Positions 1-9,360 of a DNA stretch of 64,000 nt are shown one piece after another. Source of the stretch: Piliocolobus tephrosceles (taxonomy: Eukaryota; Chordata; Mammalia; Primates; Cercopithecidae); assembly GCF_002776525.5 (NCBI RefSeq), contig NC_045434.1, positions 195,730,678 through 195,794,677 of the forward strand. The letters are read 5' to 3'. Both the position numbers and the translations under genes were made by a program. Under the pieces are notes generated by a model. It saw only the letters and a list, made by a program, of their open reading frames with translations, was not told where the DNA came from and did not search any database. How positions within the stretch are numbered: position 1 is the first letter of the stretch; each line of letters opens with the position of its first letter.

Positions 1-161
1 TGGCGGGTGCTTGTAGTCCCACCTACTCGGGAGGCTGAGGCAGGAGAATGGCGTAAACCTGGGAGGCGGAGCTTGCAGTGAGTGGAGATCGTGCCCCTGC
101 ACTCCAGCCTGGGCAACAGGGCGAGACTCTGTCTCAAAAAAAAAAAAAAAAAAAAAAAAAA
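1..161 (+). mobile_element. Alu, 3' part (AluY-like)
   Basis: The right arm of a young-looking Alu ends in a long poly(A) run that enters the assembly gap. It begins before the window. It shares unusual variants with the Alu after the gap. Confidence 0.9.
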
Positions 162-261
162 NNNNNNNNNNNNNNNNNNNNNNNNNNNNNNNNNNNNNNN
201 NNNNNNNNNNNNNNNNNNNNNNNNNNNNNNNNNNNNNNNNNNNNNNNNNNNNNNNNNNNNN
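162..261. other. Assembly gap (100 N)
   Basis: Exactly 100 N, a conventional placeholder for a gap of unknown size. Both flanks are the same part of an Alu right arm, so the gap may be a duplicated or misjoined copy rather than missing unique DNA. Confidence 0.98.
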
Positions 262-405
262 AGGCCCAGCTACTCGGGAGGCTGAGGCAGGAGAATGGCG
301 TAAACCCGGGAGGCAGAGCTTGCAGTGAGTGGAGATCGCGCCCCTGCACTCCAGCCTGGGTGACAGAGCAAGACTCCGTCTCAAAAAAAGAAAAAAAAGA
401 AAAAT
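262..405 (+). mobile_element. Alu, 3' part
   Basis: Right arm and A-rich tail of an Alu whose 5' half lies in the preceding gap. Confidence 0.9.
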
Positions 406-407
406 GT

Positions 408-545
408 AGGCCGTGCACAGTGGCTCACGCCTGTAATCCCAGCACTTTGAGAGGCCAAGGCAGATGGATCACCTGAGGTCAGGAGTTCAAGACCAGCCTG
501 GCCAACGTGGTGAAACCCCGTCTCTGCTAAAAATACAAAAATCTA
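408..545 (+). mobile_element. Alu left-arm fragment
   Basis: Only the left arm, up to the A-rich linker, is present. The next Alu starts directly in that linker, as expected when one Alu lands in another's middle A-run. Confidence 0.85.
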
Positions 546-1229
546 GCTGGGCGTGGTGGCTCATGCCTGTAATCCCAGCACTTTGAGAGACTGAGGCGGG
601 GGGATCATGAGGTCAAGAGATGGAGACCATCCTGGCCAACATGGTGAAATCCCGTCTCTACTAAAAATACAAAAAATTAGCTGGGCGTGGTGGTGCGTAC
701 CTGTCGTCCCGGCTTCTCGGGAGGCTGAAGCAGAAGAATCACTTGAACCCGGGAGGCGGAGGTTGCAGCGAGCTGAGATCATGCCACTGCACTCCAATAC
801 AAAAATTAGCTGGGTGTGGTAGTGCACAGCTGTAATCCCATCTACTCAGGAGGCTGAGGCAGGAGAAGCGCTTGATAGTGCACAGCTGCAATCCCAGCTA
901 CTCAGGAGGCTGAGGCAGGAGAATCGCTTGATAGTGCACAGCTGTAATCCCAGCTACTCAGGAGGCTGAGGCAGGAGAATCGCTTGATAGTGCCCAGCTG
1001 TAATCCCAGCTACTCAGGAGGCTGAGGCAGGAGAATCGCTTGATAGTGCACAGCTGTAATCCCAGCTACTCAGGAGGCTGAGGCAGGAGAATCACTTGAA
1101 CCTGGGAGGCGGAGGTTGCAGTGAGCCGAAATTGTTCTATTGCACTCCAGGCTGGGCAACAGGAGCGAGACACCGTCTCAAGAAAAAGAAGAAGAAGAAG
1201 AAGAAAGAAAAGAAAAGAAAAATAACACA
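546..1229 (+). mobile_element. Alu enlarged by internal tandem duplication
   Basis: A full Alu left arm is followed by right-arm sequence that is interrupted and then repeated as 56-bp units before the normal right-arm end and an (AAG)n/A-rich tail. The element is about 680 bp instead of about 300. Confidence 0.85.
820..1099 (+). repeat. Five-unit 56-bp tandem array made of Alu right-arm sequence
   Basis: Five consecutive 56-base units run without indels at 820-875, 876-931, 932-987, 988-1043 and 1044-1099. Each opens with 'tagtgcacagctgtaatccc' or a near variant and closes with 'gcttga' (last unit 'acttga'). Units differ at only a few positions, so the array is young or kept uniform. This is an Alu-derived minisatellite. 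Confidence 0.95.
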
Positions 1230-1230
1230 G

Positions 1231-1500
1231 CCGGGCACAGTGGCTCACACCTCTAATCCTAGCAATTTGGGAGGCCGAGGCAGGCTGATCACCTGAGGTC
1301 AGGAATTCAAGACCAGCCTGAACAACATGGCGAAACCCCATCTCCACTAAAAATAGAAAAATTAACCAGGCGTGGTGGTGCATGCCTATGATTCCAGCTA
1401 CTCGGGAAGCTGAAGCAGAATCACTTGAATCTAGGAGGCGGAGGTTGCAGTGAGCCGAGATCACACCACTGCACTACAGTTTGGGCACAGAGCAAGGGTA
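1231..1500 (+). mobile_element. Alu
   Basis: Full-length but diverged AluS-like copy. Its tail runs straight into the next Alu. Confidence 0.85.
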
Positions 1501-1502
1501 GG

Positions 1503-1799
1503 ACGGGTGCGGTGGCTCACCTCTGTATTTCCAGCACTTTGGGAGGCAGAGACGGGTGGATCACGGGGTCAAGAGTTCAAGACCAGCCTGGCCAAGATGG
1601 TGAAACCCCGTTTGTACTAAAAATACAAAAAAGTTAGCCAGGCATGGTGGTGGGTGCCTGTAATCCCAGCTACTTGGGAGGCTGAGACAGAGAATTGCTT
1701 GCGCCCAGGAGGGAGAGGTTGCAATGAGCTGAGATCGCACCACTGCACTCCAGTCTGGGCAACAGAGTGAGACTCCGTCTCAAAAAAAAGAAAGAAAAG
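1503..1799 (+). mobile_element. Alu
   Basis: Full-length AluS-like copy with an A-rich tail. 'aaataacaca' occurs before the preceding Alu and after this one, which suggests the pair is bounded by one target duplication. Confidence 0.85.
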
Positions 1800-1860
1800 A
1801 GAAATAACACACAAGGGTAGAGCTTGCTGAGAATGGAGAAGTCCCCTTCTCCATTCATTT

Positions 1861-2284
1861 ATTCTTTTTTATTTTATTTATTTATTTATTTTCTGAGATG
1901 GAGTCTTGCTCTTGTTGCCCAGACTGGAGTGTAATGGCGCCATCTCGGCTCATTACAACCTCCGCCTCCCAGACTGAAACGATTCTCCTGCCTCAGCCTC
2001 CTGAGTAGCTGGGATTACAGGCATGAGCCACCATGCCTGGCTAATTTTGTATTTTTAGTAGAGACAGGTGTCTTGTTTTTCTAAGACCACCAGAGCGAGC
2101 AAAAGAACCAGCAAGNNNNNNNNNNGGGGAAGAACCCGGAAGTGCACCATCTTGCCTCGGTTCGTCCAAACAACAGGGTTTCTCCAGGTTGGTCAGGCTG
2201 GTCTAGAACTCCCAGCCTCCAGCGATCCACCCACCTTGGCCTCCGAAAGTGCTGGGATTACAGGCGTGAGCCACTGCACCCAGC
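1861..2284 (-). mobile_element. Alu interrupted by a non-Alu insert
   Basis: Antisense Alu with a (TTTA)n tail. It is continuous except that about 109 bases, including 10 N, split the normally invariant 'gagacagggtttc' segment. Confidence 0.85.
2068..2176. other. Unexplained non-Alu insert containing a 10-N gap
   Basis: About 99 readable bases around N at 2116-2125 have no resemblance to Alu. Both edges carry 'acag' (2064-2067 and 2173-2176), so it looks like a four-base-homology insertion or an assembly artefact. I do not recognise the sequence, and its GC-rich right half is unlike the surrounding repeats. Confidence 0.7.
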
Positions 2285-2527
2285 TTCTTGTCAGCTTTCT
2301 TAACTGGCTTGAGCACCACACTCTCAGAGTGGACAGGAGCCACAGTCCACCACCTATTAGTGCACATCCAGCCCAGCAAACACAACATCTGGAATGAGGA
2401 AATCCATCTTTAAACTACAATGATTATTGTGTTTTTCTGATCTTTATAAAAGTTATAAAGTACATTCCTTTTGTAGAAAATCTGGAAAACAAATAAAATT
2501 CTAAAATACTAAAAACGAATAGGATGT
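2285..2527. other. Non-Alu low-copy or old-repeat stretch
   Basis: About 240 bases of ordinary AT-leaning sequence between Alus. I see no gene or named repeat in it. Confidence 0.5.
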
Positions 2528-2832
2528 CAGGCAAGGTGGCTTATGCCTGTAATCCCAGCACTTTGGGAGACTGAGGCAGGAGGATCACTTGAGCACTTGG
2601 GAATTCAAGACCAGCCTGGGCAATATGGTGAGACCTCATCTCTACGAAAAATAAAAATAAATTACCTGGGCATGGTGGTGCATGCCTGTAGTCCCAGCTA
2701 TTCAGGAGGCTGAGGTGGGAGGATCGCTTGAGCCCAGCAAGTCGAGGCTGCGATGACCTGTCTCTTGCTACTGCACTCCAGCCTGGGTAACAAAGCAAGA
2801 CCCGATCTCTAAATAAATAAATAAATAAAAGA
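2528..2832 (+). mobile_element. Alu (old, AluJ/S)
   Basis: Full-length diverged Alu ending in an (AAAT)n tail. Confidence 0.85.
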
Positions 2833-2836
2833 ATAG

Positions 2837-3122
2837 GCCAAGCACAGTGGCTCATGCCTATAATCCTAGTACTTTGGGAGGCCAAGATGGGAGGATTGCT
2901 TCAGGCCAGGAGTTTGAGACCAGCCTGGGCAACACAGCAAGACAGAGGTCTGTATGAAAAATTTTAAAAATTAGCCAGATTTGGTGGTGCACACCTGTAG
3001 CTACATGGGAGGCTGAGGTGGGAGGACCCCTTGAACCCAGGAGTTTGAGGCTGCAGTGAGCAGCCTCTGCACCACAGCACTCACTCCGGCCTGGGAGACA
3101 GAGTAAGACCCTGTCTCTCTCT
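2837..3122 (+). mobile_element. Alu (old, AluJ-like)
   Basis: Full-length diverged copy. The end runs into a (TCTC)n and T-rich stretch that leads to the next antisense Alu. Confidence 0.8.
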
Positions 3123-3139
3123 CTTTATTTCTTTTTTCT

Positions 3140-4396
3140 TTTTTCTTTTTCTTTTTTTTTTTTGAGATGGAGTCTCACTCTGTCACCCAGGCTGGAGTGC
3201 AATGGTACGACCTCAACTCACTGCAACCTCCACCTCCCAGGTTCCACCTGTGGGGAAAAGAAAGAGAGATCAGCCTGTTACTGTGTCTATATAGAAAGAA
3301 GTAGACATAAGAGACTCCATTTTGTTCTGTATTTGAGATGCTGTTAATCTGTGACCCTACCCCCAACCTTGTCCTTGCAAGAGACATGTGCTGTGGTGAC
3401 CCAAGGTTTAAAGGATTTTGGGCTGTGCAGGGTGTGCTTTGTTAAATAAGTGCCTGAAAGCAGCTTGCTGGTTAAAAGTCATCACCATTCTCTTAATCTC
3501 AAGTATCCAGAGACTCGTACACTGCCAAAGGTCACAGGGACCTCTGCCTAGGAAAGCTAGGTATTGTCCAAGGTTTCTCCCCATGTGATGGTCTGAAATA
3601 TGGCCTCGTGGGATGGGAAAGACCTGATCGTCCCCCAGCCTGACACCCGTGAAGGGTCTGTGCTGAGGAGGACCAGTACAAGAGGAAAGAAGGCCTCTTG
3701 GCGGTGGTTGGCGGTTGAGATAGAGAAAAGCATCCATCTCCTGCCTGTCCCTGGGCAATGGAACATCTTGGTGTAAAACCTGATTGTATGTTTTGTTTAC
3801 TGAGAAAGGAGAAAACTGCCTTAGGGTGAAAGGCGGGACTTGCTAGCTCAATGCTGCTCTTTATGCACTAAAAAGGTTTATGAAGATGTTTGCATATGCA
3901 TATCAAGGCACAGCACTTTTCCTTAAACTTATTCATGTCACAGAGATCTTTATTCATATATCTTACTGCTGACTTTCTCCCTAGGATGATCCTATTATCC
4001 TGCCACTTCCCTTTTTCTAAGATGGTAAAGATAATTATCAATAAATACTGAGGGAACTCAGTGCCGGCGTGGGTCCTCTGTATGCTGAGCGCTGGTCCCC
4101 CGGGCCCACTTTTTCTTTCTCTATACTTTGTCTCTGTGTCTCATTTCTTTTCTCAAGTCTCTCGTTCCACCTAACGAGAAACGCCCACGGGTGTGGAGGG
4201 GCAGGCCACCTCTTCACAACCGATTCTCCTGCCTCAGCCTCCCAAGTAGCTGGGATTACAGGTGCCCGCCACCACACCTGGCTAATTTTTGTATTCTTAG
4301 TAGAGACAGGGTTTCACCATGTTGGTCAGGCTGGTCTCGAACAGCTGACCTCAGGTGATCCACCCGCCTCGACCTCCCAAAGTGCTGGGATTACAG
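3140..4396 (-). mobile_element. Alu split by an LTR insertion
   Basis: Antisense Alu present as 3140-3248 and 4217-4396. The two pieces join in register, which shows that the LTR in between landed after this Alu. Confidence 0.85.
3249..4216 (+). mobile_element. Solo LTR of the HML-2 (HERV-K) type, LTR5-like
   Basis: The element is 968 bp, the standard LTR5 length. It starts TG (tgtggggaaaag) and ends CA, has a polyadenylation signal at 4040-4045, and ends in the pyrimidine-rich stretch typical of LTR5. No internal gag, pol or env sequence is present, so it is a recombined solo LTR. Flanking 'ccacc' (3244-3248) and 'caacc' (4217-4221) fit a 5-6 bp target duplication with one change. It can carry promoter or enhancer activity in principle, and it lies in the sense direction upstream of KDF1. 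Confidence 0.88.
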
Positions 4397-4670
4397 GATC
4401 ACTTGAGGTCAGGAGGTCAAGTCCAGCCTGACCAACATGGTGAAACCCCATCTCTACTAAAAATACAAAATTAGCCAGATGTGGTGACGCATGCCTGTAA
4501 TCTCAACTACTTGGGAGGCTGAGGCAGGAGAATTGCTTGAACCCAGGAGGCGGAGGCTGCAGTGAGCCAAGATTACATCATTGCACTCCAGCCGGGGCAA
4601 CAAGAGTGAAACTCCATCTCAAAAAAATTAAAAAAAAAAGAAAGAAAGAAAGAAAGAAAGAAAGAATAGA
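4397..4670 (+). mobile_element. Alu, 5'-truncated
   Basis: Begins inside the left arm, directly against the preceding antisense Alu, and ends in an (AAAG)n tail. The two form a head-to-head inverted pair with no spacer. Confidence 0.8.
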
Positions 4671-4800
4671 GGAAAGGAGCCTGAAATCAGAAACACTTAT
4701 GTTTGAATCATAGTTCAGTCCTTTTCTAGCTATGCAACCCTGAGAAAGGCACCTTTGTTCTCTGAACTTCAGGGTTTTCATCTGAGAAGTGGAACGGCTA
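4671..4800. mobile_element. MIR-like SINE fragment
   Basis: Diverged but in MIR order: a 'feature lost' left part, 'ctagctatgcaaccctga' matching the MIR core, then 'ctctgaacttcagggttttcatctg'. Confidence 0.55.
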
Positions 4801-5460
4801 ATATCTATGGCATAGACAAGGACATTGATACATGCAAGGATATGCCCAAGATCTCACATATCTATGGTCATATCTGGTCATATCTATCTGACTCAAAACC
4901 TGTGGCTTGAGTTCAAGACCCTGAAAGAGAAGAGGCAGCTGCGATGGGACCAGGTTCCAGAGTCTGGTTCAATATGTATCTATTGCCTCCAGGACAACAG
5001 CCAGAAGAGACAGCCTTGCGGAGGGGACAGTGACTATGGCTGTGGCCCCAAGGAGGATCCCCAATCCCCTCCATCAGCTGAGAGTGGGGTGGGGAAGGGG
5101 TCAAGGCCTGAGGAGTCTATTTCCGTCCTAGGCCTAGAATATTTGAGGCCTCTGCTAAGAGATCCAACCTTTCCCTTTCAGCCTCTCCCTGGCAACCTGG
5201 CCTGGCATCCTCTAGGAAGTGATCTCAGTTTAATAATTTAGCAGATGCAGACAAAAATAGCAGCTCTGAAAATAACCCAGTCAGGCCCCAGCCTCCACCT
5301 CCCCTTTCTTTAACAGACTCCCCTGCCCTCCCCACAAGGTCTCTGATTGCCCTACACACCTGTCAGTGTTCCCGCCTGCCAGTGAACACCTGATTCAATG
5401 CTTCCTCATTCTTCTCCTCCTCCTCACTCCTTTCTCTCCATTGTTATATCAAGAGCTTTT
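4801..5460. other. Low-copy region upstream of KDF1 coding exons
   Basis: This is the only sizeable repeat-free stretch upstream of the KDF1 coding exons. An open frame at 4825-5241 has no protein-like character I recognise. In human, KDF1 spans about 11 kb with a non-coding first exon, so that exon could lie here by distance, but I see no diagnostic sequence. It is not CpG rich. Confidence 0.35.
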
Positions 5461-5466
5461 ATATGA

Positions 5467-6110
5467 GTGGGGCACGGTGGTTCACGCCTGTAATCCCAGC
5501 ACTTTGGGAGGCCAAGGCAAGTGGATCACCTGAGATCAGGAGTTCAAGATCAGCCTGGTCAACGTGGTGAAACCCTGTCACTATTAAAAATAGAAAAATT
5601 TTGGCCGAGCGTGATGGCTCAAGCCTGTAATCCCAGCACTTTGGGAGGTCGAGATGGGCGGATCACGAGGTCAGGAGATCGAGACCATCCTGGCTAACAT
5701 GGTGAAACCCCGTCTCTACTAAAAAATACAAAAAACTAGCTGGGCATGGTGGCGGGCACCTGTAGTCCCAGCTACTCGGCAGGCTGAGGTAGGAAAATGG
5801 CGTGAACCCGGGAGGCGGAGCTTGCAGTGAGCTGAGATCTGGCCACTGCACTCCAGCCCGGTCAAAAGAGCAAGACTCCGTCTCAAAAAAAAAAAAAAAG
5901 AAAGAAAAGAAAAGAAAAATTTTGCTGGGCATGGTGGCGCACACCTGTAGTCCCAGCTACTTGGGGGGCTGAGGCAGAAGAACCTCCTGAACCTGGGAGA
6001 CGGAGGCTGCAGCGAGCTGAGATTGCACCACAGCACTCCAGCCTGGATGACAGAGCAAAACTCCATCTCAATAATAATAATAATAATAAAATTAATAAAT
6101 AAATAAAATA
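5467..6110 (+). mobile_element. Older Alu split by a younger Alu
   Basis: Left arm at 5467-5601 and right arm at 5924-6110, the latter with an (AAT)n/(AAAT)n tail. 'aagagctttt' before and after the whole block is its target duplication. Confidence 0.85.
5602..5913 (+). mobile_element. AluY-type, nested
   Basis: Full-length young Alu inside the older Alu's linker, bounded by 'gaaaaatttt' on both sides. It has the 'actagctgggc' and 'tctggccactgc' variants. Confidence 0.9.
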
Positions 6111-7462
6111 AAGAGCTTTTGCCTTGATGCAACCAACATGGAGATTTTGTATCATGTCCTGTTCTTAGTGCTCGAACGTCCTAACCTGAAGCTGAAGAAG
6201 CCACCCTGGCTGCACATGCCGTCGGCCATGACTGTGTAAGCTCTGGTGGTGGTGTCTTACTTCCTCATCACTGGAGGAATCATTTATGATGTTATTATTG
6301 AACCTCCAAGTGTTGGCTCTATGACTGATGAACATGGGCATCAGAGGCCAGTAGCTTTCTTTGCCTACAGAGTAAATGGACAATATATTATGGAAGGACT
6401 TGCATCCAGCTTCCTGTTTACAATGGGAGGTTTAGGTTTCATAATCCTGGACCAATCGAATGCCCCAAATATCCTAAAATTCAATAGATTTCTTCTTCTA
6501 TTCATTGGTTTCATCTGTGTTCTATTGAGTTTTTTCATGGCTAGAGTATTCATGAGAATGAAACTTGCAAGCTATCTGATGGGTTAGAGTGCGTTTGAGA
6601 AGAAATCAGTGGATACTGGATTTCTTCTGTCAATGAAGTTTTAAAGGCTATACCAATCCTTTAATATGAAATGTGGAAAAGAATGAAAAGCAGTAGTAAA
6701 AGAAATATCTAGTGAAAAAACAGGAAGCATATTGAAGCTTGGACTAGAATTTCTTCTTGGTATTGAAGAGACAAGTTTATCACAGTATTTTTTTTTCCTG
6801 CTGACCTACTGCTGTACCAACGATGGTGAGTGGCATGTTCTAATTAGTTTTTCATTTCTTAAAGAAAATGGGCCAGGCGCGGTGGCTCAAGCCTGTAATC
6901 CCAGCACTTTGGGAGGCCGAGACGGGCGGATCACGAGGTCAGGAGATCGAGACCATCCTGGCTAACACGGTGAAACCCCGTCTCTACTAAAAATACAAAA
7001 AACTAGCCGGGCGAGGTGGCGGGCGCCTGTAGTCCCAGCTACTCGGGAGGCTGAGGCAGGAGAATGGCGTAAACCCGGGAGGCGGAGCTTGCAGTGAGCT
7101 GAGATCTGGCCACTGCACTCCAGCTCGGGCGACAGAGCAAGACTCCGACTCAAAAAAAAAAAAAAAAAGAAAGAAAATGTACTCCATATCTCAACTATAA
7201 TATCAAGTAAAGTGATTATTTTTTACAACCCCCTTCACATTTTTTAGAGATGACATTTCTGATTTTCAGAAATTCACATAAAATCAAGAAGTAAGATTAC
7301 ATAAGCTGAGAACTCTGGACAGCTGATCAGCTTTATCTATGGTGTTTCACTTTAACTAGAGTGTATGATGGTAGATTATTTCAGATATGTATGTAAGACT
7401 GTTTCCTGAACAATAAGATGTATGAAAGGAGCAGAAATAAATACTTTTTCTAATTGAAAACA
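6111..7462 (+). pseudogene. OSTC: Processed OSTC pseudogene
   Basis: An intronless copy of the mRNA for OSTC, a small three-helix subunit of the STT3A oligosaccharyltransferase complex in the ER membrane. From the start codon at 6138 to the stop at 6585-6587 there are exactly 150 codons, the normal gene length, with no frameshift. One nonsense change replaces the tyrosine at codon 34 (TAA at 6237-6239), and several missense changes are present. The 3' UTR follows to an AATAAA-containing end near 7440 and a short A-rich tail, interrupted by a later AluY at 6871-7169. Intron loss and the tail show retroposition. A fragment starting at the next methionine would lack the conserved N-terminus, so I treat it as non-functional. 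Confidence 0.93.
6871..7169 (+). mobile_element. AluY, Old World monkey type
   Basis: Full-length, close to consensus, inserted in the OSTC pseudogene 3' UTR. The target duplication 'aaagaaaatg' is at 6861-6870 and 7170-7179. Carries 'actagccgggcgagg' and 'tctggccactgc'. Confidence 0.95.
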
Positions 7463-7467
7463 AAAAA

Positions 7468-7630
7468 GCTGGGTGCAAGGGTGCACACCTGTAATCCCAG
7501 CTACTTGGGAGGCTGAGGCAGGAGAATCACTTGAACCTGGGAGATGGAGGTTGCAGTGAGCTGAGATCGCACCACTGCACTCCAGCCTGGGTGACAGAGT
7601 GAGACACTGTCTCAAACAGACAAAAAAAAA
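7468..7630 (+). mobile_element. Alu, right-arm monomer
   Basis: Only about 160 bases of the second half of an Alu, with an A-rich end. It sits at the tail of the OSTC pseudogene. Confidence 0.8.
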
Positions 7631-7666
7631 GCTTTCATATCAATTAGGGCTTAAAGAAATATTTCC

Positions 7667-7990
7667 ACCGGGCGCAGTGGCTCACACCTGTAATACCAGC
7701 ACTTTGGGAGGCTGAGGTGGGCAGATCACAAGGTGAGGAGTTCGAGACCAGCCTGACCAACGTGGTGAAACCCTATCTCTACTAAAAGTACAAAACTTAG
7801 CTGAGCGTGGTGGCACACGCCTATAATCCTAGCTACTCAGGAGGCTGAGGCAGGAGAATCGCTTGAACCCGGGAGGCAGAGGTTGTGGTGAACTGAGATC
7901 AAGACTGCGCCACTGCACTCCAGCCTGGGTGACAGAGCAAGACTCCGTCTCAAAAAATAAAAACAAAAACAAAAAAAAGAAAAGAAACAA
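7667..7990 (+). mobile_element. Alu (AluS-like)
   Basis: Full length, with a small insert before 'gcgccactgc' and an A/C tail. Confidence 0.85.
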
Positions 7991-8084
7991 AATCTTTCCT
8001 AGAAGCCAGAAGACTTGGGCTTAATTTACTGTGTAGACCTGAGCAAGTCCTTCTTCTCTCTGAGTCTCTGTTCCTGCATTTGTA
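7991..8084. mobile_element. MIR-like SINE fragment
   Basis: The 'cctgagcaagtcc..tctctgagtctctg' and 'catttgtaaaatgagg' phrases match the MIR core and 3' part. Confidence 0.6.
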
Positions 8085-8100
8085 AAATGAGGCCTCTGGA

Positions 8101-8390
8101 AGCCAGGCACAGTGGCTCATGCTTGTAATCTCCGCACTTTGGGAGGCTGAGGCAAGAAAATCACTTAAGCCCAGGAATTGAGGCCAGGCTGGGTAACATA
8201 GGGAGACCCCATCTCTACAAAAAAATTTAAAAACTAGCTGGACATGGTTGCACATGTCTGTAGCCCCAGCTACTCCGGAGGCTGAGGTGGGAGGATTGCT
8301 TGAGCCCAGGAGGTCGAGGCTGCAGTGAGCCAAGATTGTGCCACTGCTCTCCAGCCTGGGCAACACCCTGTTTCAAAAAAAATTTTGTTG
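8101..8390 (+). mobile_element. AluJ-like with clear target duplication
   Basis: Old Alu bounded by a perfect 16-base duplication 'aaatgaggcctctgga' at 8085-8100 and 8391-8406, so it landed in the MIR. Confidence 0.9.
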
Positions 8391-8700
8391 AAATGAGGCC
8401 TCTGGATTCCTAAATATGACATGAACAAGATGTTGGTGTGGGTGCCAATTACTTGGATAGGGGACTGGATGTCTTCCCCAGGAAGGCACAACTGCGGTAT
8501 CAATGTCATCTCAGTCAATGGCACTACAATCTATCCATCCTGCTGCTCTACACAGGGATCCCAGGTTTCTCTGTGTTTGATTTCTCTTGAGAAGAAAGCT
8601 TCGCCCTAGTTATTATTCCTAGAATAAAAGGCTATGACTTGTGTTCACAGTGGCGGTAGCAGGTTCCATGTGATTTTGGTGCTTCATCACATTTTTGGTG
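8391..8700. other. Unassigned stretch
   Basis: About 310 bases without a named repeat or gene. It lies directly 3' of the RPL32 pseudogene (which reads leftward) and may be old flanking DNA. Confidence 0.4.
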
Positions 8701-9031
8701 TTACTTTTTTTTTTTCTTTGCTGCGCAGCTTGGAATTGGGGTTGGAGACTCTGGGGGCCAGTTGGGCTGCTCTTTCCACTCAGGTTTTATGGTTCTTGGA
8801 GGAAACATTGCGAGCAGTCTCAGCACAGTAAGATTTACTGCACATCAGCAGCACTTCCCGTTCCTTGACATTGTGGACCAGGAACTTCCAGAACCCACAG
8901 GGCAGCATGTGCCTTGTTTTCTTGTTCTGCCTATACCCAATGCTGGGCATCAAGATTTGGCCCTTGAATCTTCTCTGTACCCTACTGCCAATACTGCTAG
9001 GTTTCTGTCAGTTACACTTAATTTTCACTTA
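8701..9031 (-). pseudogene. RPL32: Processed RPL32 pseudogene, 5' end lost in gap
   Basis: Read on the minus strand this is the second half of the mRNA for ribosomal protein L32 of the large subunit, without introns. It runs from about the central basic region to the C-terminus, including the part equivalent to the 'MLPSGFRKFLVHNVKE' stretch. A TGA in frame at 8782-8780 and several missense changes break it. The last codons merge into a poly(A)-like run at about 8706-8716 on the plus strand, without the usual short 3' UTR. The 5' end disappears in the gap at 9032. RPL32 has many such copies in mammals. Confidence 0.9.
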
Positions 9032-9131
9032 NNNNNNNNNNNNNNNNNNNNNNNNNNNNNNNNNNNNNNNNNNNNNNNNNNNNNNNNNNNNNNNNNNNNN
9101 NNNNNNNNNNNNNNNNNNNNNNNNNNNNNNN
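9032..9131. other. Assembly gap (100 N)
   Basis: 100 N between the RPL32 pseudogene and the interior of an AluY. It hides the pseudogene 5' end and the Alu 5' part. Confidence 0.98.
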
Positions 9132-9353
9132 TCGAGACCATCCTGGCTAACATGGTGAAACCCCATCTCTACTAAAAATACAAAAAAACTAGCCGGGCGA
9201 GGTGGCGGGCGCCTGTAGTCCCAGCTACTCCGGAGGCTGAGGCAGGAGAATGGCGTAAACCCGGGAGGCGGAGCTTGCAGTGAGCTGAGATCCGGCCACT
9301 GCACTCCAGCCTGGGCGACAGAGCAAGACTCCGTCTCGAAAAAAAAAAAAACC
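9132..9353 (+). mobile_element. AluY, Old World monkey type, 5' part in gap
   Basis: Near-consensus with 'actagccgggcgagg' and 'gatccggccactgc'. Starts inside the left arm at the gap edge. Confidence 0.92.
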
Positions 9354-9360
9354 ACATTTG

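Noticed and set aside
820..1099. CRISPR-like array
   Set aside because: Regular 56-base units could look like one, but the units are contiguous with no unique spacers, consist of Alu sequence and lie in a mammalian genome.
3408..3758. Antisense frame of 116 codons in the LTR
   Set aside because: Lies wholly inside the LTR5-like element on the wrong strand. LTRs of this type do not encode protein.
4825..5241. 138-codon frame in low-copy DNA
   Set aside because: Begins in MIR-flanking sequence, shows no domain or conserved pattern, and its composition is not protein-like.
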